A DNA stretch of 64,000 bases. Origin: Cupriavidus sp. U2. Lineage in GTDB: Bacteria > Pseudomonadota > Gammaproteobacteria > Burkholderiales > Burkholderiaceae. Positions 34,228-43,531 of the stretch are shown here, piece after piece (position 1 is the stretch's first letter; each line of letters opens with the position of its first letter). Where the stretch lies: positions 1-64,000 of the forward strand of contig NZ_RCOG02000002.1 in NCBI RefSeq assembly GCF_009663685.2, written 5' to 3'. The notes beneath the pieces were generated by a model, which saw nothing but the letters and a program-made list of their open reading frames with translations, was not told where the DNA came from and made no database searches. Made by a program: the position numbers and the translations under genes.

Positions 34228-37200
34228 ATGAATGCCCCCCTGACCCCACCGGTCAGCGACGCCATCCGCCGCGCGCTCGAAAACGTTTCCCTCGAAGACA
34301 AGTACACGCTGGAGCGAGGCCGCATCTACATCAGCGGCACCCAGGCACTGGTACGTCTGCCGATGCTGCAGCAGGAACGCGACCGCGCCGCCGGCCTGAA
34401 TACCGCCGGCTTCATTTCCGGCTATCGCGGTTCCCCGCTCGGCGCACTCGACCAGTCGCTCTGGAAGGCCAAGAAGCACCTGGCGGCGCACAACGTCGTG
34501 TTCCAGGCCGGGCTGAACGAAGACCTGGCCGCCACGGCCGTCTGGGGCTCGCAGCAGGTCAACATGTATCCGGACGCCAGGTTCGATGGCGTGTTCGGCA
34601 TGTGGTACGGCAAGGGTCCCGGCGTCGATCGCACCGGCGACGTCTTCAAGCATGCCAACTCGGCCGGTTCCAGCAAGCACGGTGGCGTACTGGTGCTGGC
34701 GGGCGACGATCACTCGGCCAAGTCGTCCACGCTGGCGCACCAGTCCGAGCACATCTTCAAGGCCTGCGGCCTGCCCGTGCTGTACCCGTCCAACGTGCAG
34801 GAATACCTGGACTACGGCCTGCACGCCTGGGCCATGAGCCGCTACTCGGGGCTGTGGGTGGCCATGAAGTGCGTGACCGACGTGGTGGAATCGTCCGCCT
34901 CGGTCGAGCTCGATCCGCACCGCGTGCAGATCGTGCTGCCCGACGATTTCATCCTGCCGCAGGGCGGGCTCAATATCCGCTGGCCCGATCCGCCGCTGGA
35001 GCAGGAAGCCCGGCTGCTGGACTTCAAGTGGTACGCCAGCCTGGCCTACGTGCGCGCCAACAAGATCGACCGTATCGAGATCGATTCGCCGCACGCGCGC
35101 TTCGGCATCATGACCGCGGGCAAGGCCTACCTCGACACGCGCCAGGCGCTGTCCGACCTGGGCCTTGACGACGTCACCTGCGCCCAGCTGGGCATCCGGC
35201 TGTACAAGGTGGGCTGCGTCTGGCCGCTGGAAGCCCACGGCGCGCGCGCGTTTGCCGAAGGCCTGCAGGAAATCCTGGTGGTCGAAGAAAAGCGCCAGAT
35301 CATGGAGTACGCGCTCAAGGAAGAGCTGTACAACTGGCGCGACGACGTGCGCCCCAAGGTCTACGGCAAGTTCGACGAAAAGGACAACGCGGGCGGCGAA
35401 TGGTCGATCCCGCAGAACAACTGGCTGCTGCCGGCGCACTATGAACTGTCGCCGGCGATCATCGCCAAGGCCATCGCCACGCGCCTGGAAAAGTTCGACC
35501 TGCCCGCCGATATCCGCGCGCGGATCGAATCGCGGCTGGCCATCATCCACGCCAAGGAGCGTGCACTGGCCACGCCGCGCGTGACCGCCGAGCGCAAGCC
35601 GTGGTTCTGCTCTGGCTGCCCGCACAACACGTCCACCAACGTGCCCGAGGGCTCCCGCGCGCTGGCCGGCATCGGTTGCCACTACATGACGGTCTGGATG
35701 GACCGCAACACCAGCACCTTCAGCCAGATGGGCGGCGAGGGCGTGGCCTGGATCGGCCAGGCGCCGTTTGCCGGCGACCAGCACGTGTTTGCGAACCTGG
35801 GCGACGGCACCTACTTCCATTCGGGCCTGCTGGCGATCCGTGCATCGATCGCGGCCGGCGTGAACATCACCTACAAGATCCTCTACAACGACGCCGTGGC
35901 CATGACGGGCGGCCAGCCGGTGGACGGCCAGCTGTCGGTGCAGGACATCGCGTTCCAGGTGGCCGCCGAAGGCGCGAAGAAAATCGTCATCGTCACGGAC
36001 CAGCCCGAGAAGTACAACAGTGCGATCAAGCTGCCCGAAGGGCTGACCGTGCATCCGCGCGAACAGCTCGACACGATCCAGCGCGAACTGCGCGAGGTGC
36101 CGGGCTGCACCATCCTGATCTACGACCAGACCTGCGCCACCGAGAAGCGCCGCCGCCGCAAGCGCGGCACGTTCCCCGACCCGGCACGCCGTGCGTTCAT
36201 CAACGACGCCGTCTGCGAAGGCTGCGGCGACTGCTCGGTCAAGTCGAACTGCCTGTCCGTGGAGCCGCTGGAAACCGAACTGGGCACCAAGCGCCAGATC
36301 AACCAGTCGTCGTGCAACAAGGACTTCTCGTGCGTGAACGGCTTCTGCCCGAGCTTTGTCACCGCCGAAGGCGCGCAGGTGCGCAAGCCCAAGGCCAGTG
36401 GCGTGTCGATGAGCGGCCTGCCCGACCTGCCGCTGCCGGCGCTGCCGCAGATCCGACGCGCATACGGCATCCTGGTGACGGGCGTGGGCGGCACGGGCGT
36501 GGTGACGATCGGCGGTCTGCTGGGCATGGCGGCGCACCTGGAAAGCAAGGGCGTGACCGTGCTGGACATGGCGGGCCTGGCGCAAAAGGGTGGCGCGGTG
36601 CTGTCGCACGTGCAGATCGCTGCCAGGCCGGACGACCTGCACGCCACGCGCATCGCCATGGGCGAGGCCGACCTGGTGATCGGCTGCGACGCCATCGTGT
36701 CGGCCACCGACGAGGTCATCTCGAAAACGCAGTCGGGCCGCACGCGCGCCGTGGTGAATACCGCGCAAACCCCGACCGCCGCCTTCATCAAGGACCCGAA
36801 GTGGCAGTTCCCGGGCCTGTCGGCGGAGCAGGATATCCGCAACGCCGTGGGCGAGCAGTGCGACTTCCTCAACGCCAGCGCGCTGGCCGTGGCCTTGCTG
36901 GGCGACACGATCTACACCAACCCGCTGGTGCTGGGCTACGCGTGGCAGAAGGGCTGGATTCCGCTGACGCTCGAGGCCCTGGAGCGCGCCATCGAACTGA
37001 ACGGCGTGTCGGTCGACAAGAACAAGGCTGCCTTTGACTGGGGTCGCCATATGGCCCATGACCCGGACCACGTGCTGTCGCTGGCCGGCAAGCTCAAGAC
37101 GCAGACCGAGGGCGCCGACGTGGTGAAGCTGCCGACGTCGAGCGGCGCGCTGCTCGAAAAGCTGATCGCCAACCGCGTGGACCTGCTGACCAAGTACCAG

Positions 37201-37821
37201 AACGCCGCCTACGCCGAGCAGTATCGGGATGCCGTGAACCGCGTGCGCGCAGCCGAAAGCGCGCTGGTGGGCGCCGGCAAGCCCCTGCCGCTGACCGAGG
37301 CGGCGGCGCGCAACCTGGCCAGGCTGATGGCCTACAAGGACGAGTACGAGGTGGCGCGGCTGTACACCGACCCGATCTTCCTCGACAAGCTGCGCGCGCA
37401 GTTCGAGGGCGAACCGGGCCGCGACTACCAGCTGAATTTCTGGCTGGCGCCGCCGACCACGGCCAAGCGCGACGACAAGGGCAACCTGGTCAAGCGCCGC
37501 TTCGGCCCGTCGACCATGACGCTGTTCCGCATCCTGGCCAGACTCAAGGGCCTGCGCGGGGGTCCGCTCGACATCTTCGGCAAGACCGAGGAACGCCGCA
37601 CCGAACGCGCGCTGATCGGCGAATACCGCGCGCTGCTGGACGAGCTGTCGAAGGGCCTGACGGCCGCCAACCACGGCACCGCCGTGGAGCTGGCCAACGT
37701 GCCCGACGACATCCGCGGCTTCGGCCACGTCAAGGACAACAACCTCAAGGCCGCACGCGGCAAGTGGGACCGCCTGCTGAAGCTGTTCCGCGATCCGCAG
37801 GCAGGGCAGCGGGCGGCGTAA
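34228..37821 (+). CDS. Indolepyruvate ferredoxin oxidoreductase, single-chain
   Basis: A 1197-residue fused 2-oxoacid:ferredoxin oxidoreductase that oxidatively decarboxylates arylpyruvates from aromatic amino acids (indolepyruvate, phenylpyruvate) to acyl-CoA, reducing ferredoxin. The N-terminal half is IorA-like, with pyrimidine-binding and TPP domains (GFISGYRGSPLGALDQ near residue 54; CSGCPHNTSTNVPEG near 461; GDGTYFHSG near 526). A cysteine-rich segment near 664 (CEGCGDCSVKSNC) and a CNKDFSC motif follow. The IorB-like gamma domain starts near 745 (GILVTGVGGTGVVTIGGLLG). The length matches the fused proteobacterial type. It makes phenylacetyl-CoA-type products, which the paa genes upstream could consume, though the two are 23 kb apart. 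Confidence 0.93.
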   Translation: MNAPLTPPVSDAIRRALENVSLEDKYTLERGRIYISGTQALVRLPMLQQERDRAAGLNTAGFISGYRGSPLGALDQSLWKAKKHLAAHNVVFQAGLNEDLAATAVWGSQQVNMYPDARFDGVFGMWYGKGPGVDRTGDVFKHANSAGSSKHGGVLVLAGDDHSAKSSTLAHQSEHIFKACGLPVLYPSNVQEYLDYGLHAWAMSRYSGLWVAMKCVTDVVESSASVELDPHRVQIVLPDDFILPQGGLNIRWPDPPLEQEARLLDFKWYASLAYVRANKIDRIEIDSPHARFGIMTAGKAYLDTRQALSDLGLDDVTCAQLGIRLYKVGCVWPLEAHGARAFAEGLQEILVVEEKRQIMEYALKEELYNWRDDVRPKVYGKFDEKDNAGGEWSIPQNNWLLPAHYELSPAIIAKAIATRLEKFDLPADIRARIESRLAIIHAKERALATPRVTAERKPWFCSGCPHNTSTNVPEGSRALAGIGCHYMTVWMDRNTSTFSQMGGEGVAWIGQAPFAGDQHVFANLGDGTYFHSGLLAIRASIAAGVNITYKILYNDAVAMTGGQPVDGQLSVQDIAFQVAAEGAKKIVIVTDQPEKYNSAIKLPEGLTVHPREQLDTIQRELREVPGCTILIYDQTCATEKRRRRKRGTFPDPARRAFINDAVCEGCGDCSVKSNCLSVEPLETELGTKRQINQSSCNKDFSCVNGFCPSFVTAEGAQVRKPKASGVSMSGLPDLPLPALPQIRRAYGILVTGVGGTGVVTIGGLLGMAAHLESKGVTVLDMAGLAQKGGAVLSHVQIAARPDDLHATRIAMGEADLVIGCDAIVSATDEVISKTQSGRTRAVVNTAQTPTAAFIKDPKWQFPGLSAEQDIRNAVGEQCDFLNASALAVALLGDTIYTNPLVLGYAWQKGWIPLTLEALERAIELNGVSVDKNKAAFDWGRHMAHDPDHVLSLAGKLKTQTEGADVVKLPTSSGALLEKLIANRVDLLTKYQNAAYAEQYRDAVNRVRAAESALVGAGKPLPLTEAAARNLARLMAYKDEYEVARLYTDPIFLDKLRAQFEGEPGRDYQLNFWLAPPTTAKRDDKGNLVKRRFGPSTMTLFRILARLKGLRGGPLDIFGKTEERRTERALIGEYRALLDELSKGLTAANHGTAVELANVPDDIRGFGHVKDNNLKAARGKWDRLLKLFRDPQAGQRAA

Positions 37822-37870
37822 CCGATCGTCGGGGGGGCTGCGAGCAGTCCTTGAAATGCCAACGGTTTTC

Positions 37871-37915
37871 TCCCGTCTCCCGCCGAGGCGGGAGAGGGGC
37901 CGGGGGAGAGGGTGG
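37871..37915. repeat. REP-like interspersed hairpin repeat
   Basis: An 8-bp stem TCTCCCGC/GCGGGAGA (37876-37883 and 37888-37895) with a CGAG loop, followed by the G-rich tail AGGGGCCGGGGGAGAGGG. Hairpins of this CTCCCGC/GCGGGAG type with a GGGGCCGGGGG tail are scattered between genes in many Burkholderiaceae. Only this one copy was noticed in the window. Confidence 0.6.
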
Positions 37916-37976
37916 GCCTTTCAACATCCGATCGGTCATGGCTACACTGGGAACCCGTATGACTCCCAGCCGACCC

Positions 37977-38396
37977 ATGCAGCTCCGACCCTACCGCCCC
38001 GCCGATGAAACCGCCGTTGTCGGCCTGTGGAAAGCCTGCGGCCTGACCCGGCCGTGGAACGATCCGCACAAGGACATCGCGCGCAAGCTGACCACCCAGC
38101 CCGAGCTGTTCCGCGTGGGCGAAGTGGACGGCCAACTGGTGGCCACGGCGATGATCGGCTACGACGGCCACCGCGGCTGGGTCTACTACCTGGCCGTGCA
38201 TCCCGAGTTCCAGGGCCGCGGCTACGGGCGTATGCTGATGGCGCACGCCGAGGCCCTGCTGATCGAGCGCGGCTGCCCGAAGATCAACCTGCTGGTACGC
38301 GAGACCAACGAGGCCGTGCTGGCGTTCTACGACCGGCTCGGCTATGGCCGCGATGCGGCGGTCAGTCTGGGCAAGCGGCTGATCCCGGACCAGTGA
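37977..38396 (+). CDS. YpeA-like GNAT acetyltransferase
   Basis: A 139-residue GNAT protein closely resembling E. coli YpeA in layout: RPWNDPHKDIARKL near residue 21, IGYDGHRGWVYYLAVHPEFQ near 55 with the acetyl-CoA loop GRGYGRML, and the ending GYGRDAAVSLGKRLI. The acceptor is unknown. The ATG at 37977 gives the family start; an ATG at 37959 lies close to the probable transcription start below a TACACT (37943-37948) and would give six extra residues. Confidence 0.85.
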   Translation: MQLRPYRPADETAVVGLWKACGLTRPWNDPHKDIARKLTTQPELFRVGEVDGQLVATAMIGYDGHRGWVYYLAVHPEFQGRGYGRMLMAHAEALLIERGCPKINLLVRETNEAVLAFYDRLGYGRDAAVSLGKRLIPDQ

Positions 38397-38431
38397 CCGC
38401 CAATAACCAGACACGGCAAACCGGAGACACC

Positions 38432-38782
38432 ATGACCACCTATCAGGGAAGCTGCCACTGCGGCCGCGTCGCCTTCGAGGCGGACGGCGAGCTCACGCAG
38501 GTACTGCAATGCAACTGCACGATATGCCGCCGGCGCGGCCACCTGCTCTGGTTCGTGCCCAAGGCGAACTTCCGGCTGAAGACGCCCGACGCGAACGCGT
38601 CGACCTACCGCTTCAACACGATGAAGATCGCCCACCGCTTCTGCCCCACCTGCGGCGTCGGGCCATACTCCGAGGCCACCGACCCGCAGGGCAATCCCAC
38701 AGCCGCCGTGAACGCGCGCTGCCTGGACGCCGTGGACCTGGCCAGCCTCAAGGTGATCGAGTACGACGGGCTGCACAAGTAG
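38432..38782 (+). CDS. GFA-family (glutathione-dependent formaldehyde-activating) protein
   Basis: A 116-residue GFA/CENP-V fold protein. The zinc-binding cysteine pattern is visible: CHCGRVAF near residue 8, CNCTICRRRG near 28 and FCPTCGVGP near 69. Such proteins bind zinc and may react with glutathione adducts, though many family members have no known substrate. CCGGAGACACC precedes the ATG at 38432. It sits 35 bases after the YpeA-like gene. Confidence 0.88.
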   Translation: MTTYQGSCHCGRVAFEADGELTQVLQCNCTICRRRGHLLWFVPKANFRLKTPDANASTYRFNTMKIAHRFCPTCGVGPYSEATDPQGNPTAAVNARCLDAVDLASLKVIEYDGLHK

Positions 38783-38804
38783 CCACGCACGGGACTCACG
38801 CGCC

Positions 38805-39227
38805 ATGTTCGCGATCCGGGGTATCGACCACCTGGTGCTGCGCACCGCCGACGTCGCGCGGATGGTGCGTTTCTATGTCGATGTGCTGGGCTGCACGGTG
38901 GAAAAGGAACAGCCCGCCTTTGGCCTCACCCAGTTGCGGGCCGGCGGCAGCCTGATCGACCTGGTGTCGCTGGACGGGCCCATCGGCCGGGCCGGCGGCG
39001 CAGGGCCGGGTACGGAAGGCCGCAATCTCGACCATTTCTGCCTGCGTATCGATCCGTTCGATGCTGATTCCGTCTTTCATCACCTGAGTATTCATCATGT
39101 CGATGCCAGCCCGGTACAACGCCGTTATGGCGCCGAAGGCGAGGGTCCGTCGATCTACGTAAAGGACGCCGACGGCAACACGGTCGAACTGAAGGGCCCG
39201 CCTGAGGTTGCCGGTCCCGGCGGCTGA
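38805..39227 (+). CDS. VOC-superfamily (glyoxalase/bleomycin-resistance-like) protein
   Basis: A 140-residue protein with two beta-alpha-beta-beta-beta modules. IDHLVLRTADVARMVRFYVD at residues 6-25 carries the first metal-ligand histidine, LDHFCLRIDPFD near 74 the second, and SIYVKDADGNTVELKG near 118 a likely glutamate ligand. It may be a metal-dependent isomerase, dioxygenase or resistance protein; the substrate cannot be told. It follows the GFA gene by 22 bases. Confidence 0.85.
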   Translation: MFAIRGIDHLVLRTADVARMVRFYVDVLGCTVEKEQPAFGLTQLRAGGSLIDLVSLDGPIGRAGGAGPGTEGRNLDHFCLRIDPFDADSVFHHLSIHHVDASPVQRRYGAEGEGPSIYVKDADGNTVELKGPPEVAGPGG

Positions 39228-39338
39228 CCGCTCGATACCCCCCGGCGTGCGCCTTCCCTCACCCGTGGCTGCGCCGATACAATTTCCGCTCCACTGACCG
39301 CACCGCCACCGGCGCCCCCCAATCGCGCCGGGCGCGCC

Positions 39339-40589
39339 ATGACCGCTTCCGCCGCCCCCGATTCCGCCGCAGCCCCGGCCCAGCTATCGCCTCGCCAGAT
39401 CGTCTGGACCCTCGGCATCACCGAAATCATCAGCTGGGGCACGCTGTACTTCACGTTCACCGTCTTCATCGGCCCGATGAACGACTCGCTGGGCTACGGC
39501 AAGCCGTTCCTGGCCGGCGGTTTCTCGCTGGGACTGCTGGTATGGGCGATGTGCTCGTTCGCGGTGGGCCGCCTGCTGGACCGCGTGCCGGCGCGCAAGG
39601 TGATGGGCATCGGGTCCGTGCTGGCCGCCATCGGGCTGCTGCTGTGGGCCTGGTGCCCATCCCCGGCGTTGTTCCTGCTGATGTGGATGCCGCTGGGGCT
39701 GGCCATGGCGTCCACACTCTACGAACCAGCCTTCGTGGTACTGCGGCAGGCGTTCGGCGATGGCTACCAGAAGCCGATCGTCCAGGTGACGCTGTTCGCC
39801 GGCTTTGCCAGCACCATCTTCATTCCGATCGGGCAGTGGCTGGTGCTGCATCTGGGCTGGCGCGAGACGCTGGTCATCTTCGCGGCGCTGAACCTGTTTG
39901 TCTGCGCGCCGCTGCACGCCCGGCTGCGCTACGCGGTGCATCCCAGCTATTCACATACCGGCCCACACACCCCGCTGGCCGCCGCCGCGTCGCCCAGCAT
40001 CGCGCGCACCACGCTGCGCCAGCCCGTGTTCTGGGCCGTGGTACTGGCCTTCACGGCCACCGCCGTGATCGCGTCGCTGCTGGGCGCCCACCTGATTCCG
40101 ATGCTGACCGAAAAGGGCCTGCCGGTGGGCCAGCAACTGGTCGTGGCGGCGCTGATCGGGCCGGCCCAGGTGGCGGGCCGTCTGGCCATGGCGCGGTTGC
40201 CCATCGATCACCCGGTGCGGCTGTCGATGCCGGTGTATATCGTCATGAGCCTGGGCCTGCTGTGCCTGACGCTCGGCGACGGCTACTGGCTGATGGTGGC
40301 GGCGGTGTGCTATGGCTGCGCCAACGGCGTCAATACCATGCTGCGCGCGATGGCCATGCCCGAGTTGATCTCGCGTCATCACTATGCAACGCTGAACGGG
40401 CTGATGATGACCCCGGTGTTGCTGATGCAAGCCGCCGCGCCGTGGATTGGCGCCCTGCTCTGGCGGGTGGCCGGCGGCTACTGGCTGATGCTGTGGGTCA
40501 TGGTGGCGCTGGCCATCGGTGCCCTGGCAGCGTTTGCCTTCGCCCTGCACCAGCGCGGCCTGCTGCGGCCTGGCGGCGCGCCGGCCTGA
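39339..40589 (+). CDS. Major facilitator superfamily transporter
   Basis: A 416-residue membrane protein with 12 predicted helices. It opens with QIVWTLGITEIISWGTLYFT (residues ~20-39), a signature often seen in the oxalate/formate-like and RhtA-like MFS groups of Burkholderiaceae. The A-motif-like GRLLDRVPARKVMGIG is near residue 73. The substrate is unknown. A TACAAT (-10-like) sits at 39278-39283, 55 bases upstream. A second MFS gene follows 65 bases later. Confidence 0.85.
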   Translation: MTASAAPDSAAAPAQLSPRQIVWTLGITEIISWGTLYFTFTVFIGPMNDSLGYGKPFLAGGFSLGLLVWAMCSFAVGRLLDRVPARKVMGIGSVLAAIGLLLWAWCPSPALFLLMWMPLGLAMASTLYEPAFVVLRQAFGDGYQKPIVQVTLFAGFASTIFIPIGQWLVLHLGWRETLVIFAALNLFVCAPLHARLRYAVHPSYSHTGPHTPLAAAASPSIARTTLRQPVFWAVVLAFTATAVIASLLGAHLIPMLTEKGLPVGQQLVVAALIGPAQVAGRLAMARLPIDHPVRLSMPVYIVMSLGLLCLTLGDGYWLMVAAVCYGCANGVNTMLRAMAMPELISRHHYATLNGLMMTPVLLMQAAAPWIGALLWRVAGGYWLMLWVMVALAIGALAAFAFALHQRGLLRPGGAPA

Positions 40590-40654
40590 GTGTTTCCGAT
40601 CCGTGCCTCGTTGTCCCGGCCGTACCCGGCCGTACCCGGTTGTCCCGATTCCCG

Positions 40655-41860
40655 ATGTCTGATTATTCGATCGAAACGTCTTCGCCCTCCGTCTCCGTTC
40701 CCGCCCCGTCCCCGTCGGCCGTCTCGCGCGCCACGCGCGGCACCATGGCGCTGTTCTTTGCCAATGGCGCCACGTTTGCCACGTGGGGGGTCCACATTCC
40801 CACCATCAAGGCCCGCTTCGGGCTATCCGACGCCATGCTGTCGCTGGCCATGCTGGCCGTGGCCGGCGGGGCGATCCTGGTCATGGGGCCGGTAGGCCGC
40901 TGGGTGGGCAAGATGGGCAGCGCGCGGGCGTCGATGCTGGGCGGTGTCGCGTTTGCCTGCATGACGCTGATGATCCTGGCCATGCCCAGCTTCGCGCTGC
41001 TGCTGCCCGCGCTGCTGGTATTCGGCATGGCCAACGCGATGTTCGATGTCGGGATGAACGCGCAGGCCGCCACCGTGGAGGCCAGCCGCAGCGCGCGGCC
41101 CGTGATGTCGGCGCTGCACGGCATGTTCAGCCTGGGCGGCATGATCGGCGCGGCATTTGGCGGGCTGATGCTGAGCCTGCAGGTGCCGCCGTTGCTGCAC
41201 ACGGCGCTGATCGCGGCCATGACGGCCGCCGTGGCGCTGGGCACGCATCGCGGTCTGCTGGCAGACCATCCGGTGCTGCCCACGGCCGATCATCACAAGG
41301 ACCACGCCACGCGCGGCCTGTGGCTGCTGGGCCTGATGGCGTTTCTGGGGCTGGTGGGCGAAGGGGCGATGTACGACTGGACCACGGTCTACATGCGCGA
41401 GGTCACCGAGGCGCCGCTGGCATGGATCAGCTTCGGCTACGCGGCCTTTTCGGGCGGCATGGCCTGCGGCCGCTTCGGCGGCGACCGCCTGCGGGCCCGT
41501 TTCGGCGATGCCCGCACGCTGACCGGCAGCGCCTGGCTGGGCTTTGCCGGTATCGCACTGGCCATTGCCGTGCCCTGGCCGCTGGCCGCGCTGATCGGCT
41601 TCAGCCTGATGGGCCTGGGGGCCGCCAACATGGTGCCGATCTTCTTCGTGGCGGCGTCGCGCCTGCCCGGCGTGACCGCTGCCGAAGCCATCGCGCGCGT
41701 GGCGCGCTTTGCCTACGTGGGCCTGCTGCTGGGCCCCGTGATGATCGGCGGCGTGGCGCACCTGGCCAGCCTGCGCATCGGCATCGCCGTGGTGGCGCTG
41801 ACGATGGGCTATATCGCGCTGTTCGGCGCGCGGTCGGTGCGGCGCTATCTGACGACCTGA
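40655..41860 (+). CDS. Major facilitator superfamily transporter, YbjJ-like
   Basis: A 401-residue protein with 12 hydrophobic segments. FFANGATFATWGVHIPTIKA near residue 33 and GMANAMFDVGMNAQAATVE near 126 resemble the YbjJ/fucose-permease-like branch. A Ser/Pro-rich N-terminus precedes the first helix. The substrate is unknown. Just upstream, the decamer CCGTACCCGG occurs twice in tandem (about 40620-40640), a minor repeat in the gap. Confidence 0.85.
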   Translation: MSDYSIETSSPSVSVPAPSPSAVSRATRGTMALFFANGATFATWGVHIPTIKARFGLSDAMLSLAMLAVAGGAILVMGPVGRWVGKMGSARASMLGGVAFACMTLMILAMPSFALLLPALLVFGMANAMFDVGMNAQAATVEASRSARPVMSALHGMFSLGGMIGAAFGGLMLSLQVPPLLHTALIAAMTAAVALGTHRGLLADHPVLPTADHHKDHATRGLWLLGLMAFLGLVGEGAMYDWTTVYMREVTEAPLAWISFGYAAFSGGMACGRFGGDRLRARFGDARTLTGSAWLGFAGIALAIAVPWPLAALIGFSLMGLGAANMVPIFFVAASRLPGVTAAEAIARVARFAYVGLLLGPVMIGGVAHLASLRIGIAVVALTMGYIALFGARSVRRYLTT

Positions 41861-41898
41861 CCGGCGCCTGCGCGGGTCCGGCCGGGATCAGGCAGCGG

Positions 41899-42789
41899 TC
41901 AGGCCGCCTTGGGCAGCGGTGCGTGGCCGGTGCCGATGCCGTCGAACACGAAGGTGTCCATGGCCAGCACGCCGTACGTGACTTCGTCGGCCACGCGCGC
42001 CACGCTGGCGTCCTTGCCTGCCGTCGCGTCCGGGCCGATGGCCGCACCCAGCGTCACGTAGAACGGCAGCAGGTGCTCGTCGGTCGGATGGGCCCGGCGC
42101 GCAAATGGCGCCTGCGTGCGGTAGTCGGCAATCCGGCTCACGTCGCCGGTGGCCAGCGCATCGTTCAGCGCATCGGCCATCCAGTCACGGAAGGCATCCA
42201 CATAAGGCTCGGTCTCCGGGCCATGCTGCGCCTTGCGGGCGCCGCCGCCAAACACTTCCTGCAGGTTATGGGTAAAGCTGCCCGATCCGATCACCAGCAC
42301 GCCTTCGGCGCGCAGCGGCGCCAGCGCGCGGCCGATCTGGATCTGGGTAGCCGGGCTCAGGTATGGGTTGAAGGCCAGCTGCACCACCGGCACATCGGCA
42401 TCGGGGAAAAAATGGCGCAGCGGCATCCAGGCGCCGTGGTCGAGCGGACGTTCCTCGTCTTCCGCCACGAATCCGGCGCCCGGAATGGCGGCGGCCTCGA
42501 TCAGCGATTTCACGCGTGCCGCCAGGTCGGGCGATCCCGGGGCGTCGTAGCGCAGCGCGTACAGCTCGCGCGGAAAACCGCCGAAGTCGTGCCAGGCTTC
42601 CTGGCGCGCGCGCGTGCTGACGGCCAGCGTGCTGTAGATCCAGTGGGCGGAAATCACCAGCACGGCCTTCGGTTTCAGCGCGCGCAGGCGCAAGCCCAGC
42701 GCGTCGAACGCGGCGCCGGTGGGGCCGGGATCGATCGCCAGCATCGGCGATCCGTGTGACACATAGATGGCGGGCAAGAGGGTAGTCAT
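41899..42789 (-). CDS. DODA/LigB-type extradiol dioxygenase (YgiD-like)
   Basis: A 296-residue class III extradiol ring-cleavage dioxygenase of the 4,5-DOPA-dioxygenase type. Likely iron ligands and catalytic histidines appear in YVSHGSPMLAID near residue 9, VISAHWIYSTLA near 45, GSGSFTHNLQEVFGG near 166 and HPTDEHLLPFYV near 223. It probably opens a catechol ring; the natural substrate in bacteria is not clear. The ATG at 42789 gives the family's MTTLLPAIYVSHGSP opening. It is monocistronic, convergent with the MFS gene. Confidence 0.88.
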   Translation of the reverse strand: MTTLLPAIYVSHGSPMLAIDPGPTGAAFDALGLRLRALKPKAVLVISAHWIYSTLAVSTRARQEAWHDFGGFPRELYALRYDAPGSPDLAARVKSLIEAAAIPGAGFVAEDEERPLDHGAWMPLRHFFPDADVPVVQLAFNPYLSPATQIQIGRALAPLRAEGVLVIGSGSFTHNLQEVFGGGARKAQHGPETEPYVDAFRDWMADALNDALATGDVSRIADYRTQAPFARRAHPTDEHLLPFYVTLGAAIGPDATAGKDASVARVADEVTYGVLAMDTFVFDGIGTGHAPLPKAA

Positions 42790-43032
42790 GGCGTCGGGCC
42801 GGTAAGCGGAGGTATCCAATGCATGCAGTCTGGCAAAGATGTCACGCCGTGACGCATGGCTTTTGCGGACAAGTCCTGCAAAAAACTTGAAGGTCCGCCG
42901 CCCCCTGCATGCTGGGCGTTGGATACCGCACACACCCCGCGCGGTTTCCCCAAACACCGACAGCGGCCGTAACGCGAATCGGCCTATGATGTGCTCCAGA
43001 GATGCGGCTCACGCATCCGCCGGAGAAAGCCC

Positions 43033-43362
43033 GTGTCAAAGCGTTTCGATCCCCTGCACGCCCTGCCCCACGCGCTGTGGTGGCAGCCCGGCGTTTACGG
43101 CAGCGGCCCGGCCGTGCTGCTCTGGATCGTCGCGCGCCTGCCGGCCGAGATGCTGGCCGATGCGTTCGGCACGCCGCTGGCGTCGGCCCTGCTCAACCAT
43201 GCTGGCGACACCGTCTTCGTCATCGGCTGGCTCTCGAGCGCCGCCTGGCTGTGGTTCACGCGCAAGCGGCCGGAGCCGGCCCACGACATGACCCCGCTCG
43301 ACCTCACCGCGCCCACCCAGACGCCACACACGCCCAACCATCATGGGCACGGCGCCGGATAG
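43033..43362 (+). CDS. Small tryptophan-rich membrane protein, unknown function
   Basis: A 109-residue protein I do not recognise. It has WW and GPAVLLWIVARLPAEMLAD near residue 25, and a second hydrophobic stretch VFVIGWLSSAAWLWF near 60 that could be a membrane segment. The tail is Pro/His-rich and hydrophilic (PNHHGHGAG at the end). It starts with GTG at 43033, preceded by CGGAGAAAG at a good distance. Codon use resembles its neighbours. Expression as a protein is likely but unproven. Confidence 0.6.
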   Translation: MSKRFDPLHALPHALWWQPGVYGSGPAVLLWIVARLPAEMLADAFGTPLASALLNHAGDTVFVIGWLSSAAWLWFTRKRPEPAHDMTPLDLTAPTQTPHTPNHHGHGAG

Positions 43363-43531
43363 GGCCGTCGCGGTTCGGGAGCATGGGTAACAGGTGATGC
43401 ATCGACAACCTTTGTCGGAACATCCGTATGACAAATCGATGTAAGGAATCGCTTAAGATGCTGGCTTGCGTCACCGCCGGGGCACACTGGCGGGGGCATC
43501 CACCGGTTCCTTCATCGTTGTAGCCAGCCTT

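Noticed and set aside
34168..37728. A 1186-codon minus-strand open frame opposite the indolepyruvate oxidoreductase
   Set aside because: It is a high-GC antisense shadow: the plus-strand frame has clear enzyme domains throughout, while this one is rich in His/Arg/Gln with no family motif or ribosome site.
42790..43032. A gene in the gap before the small tryptophan-rich protein
   Set aside because: Open frames here are short, overlap the neighbours and lack ribosome sites.
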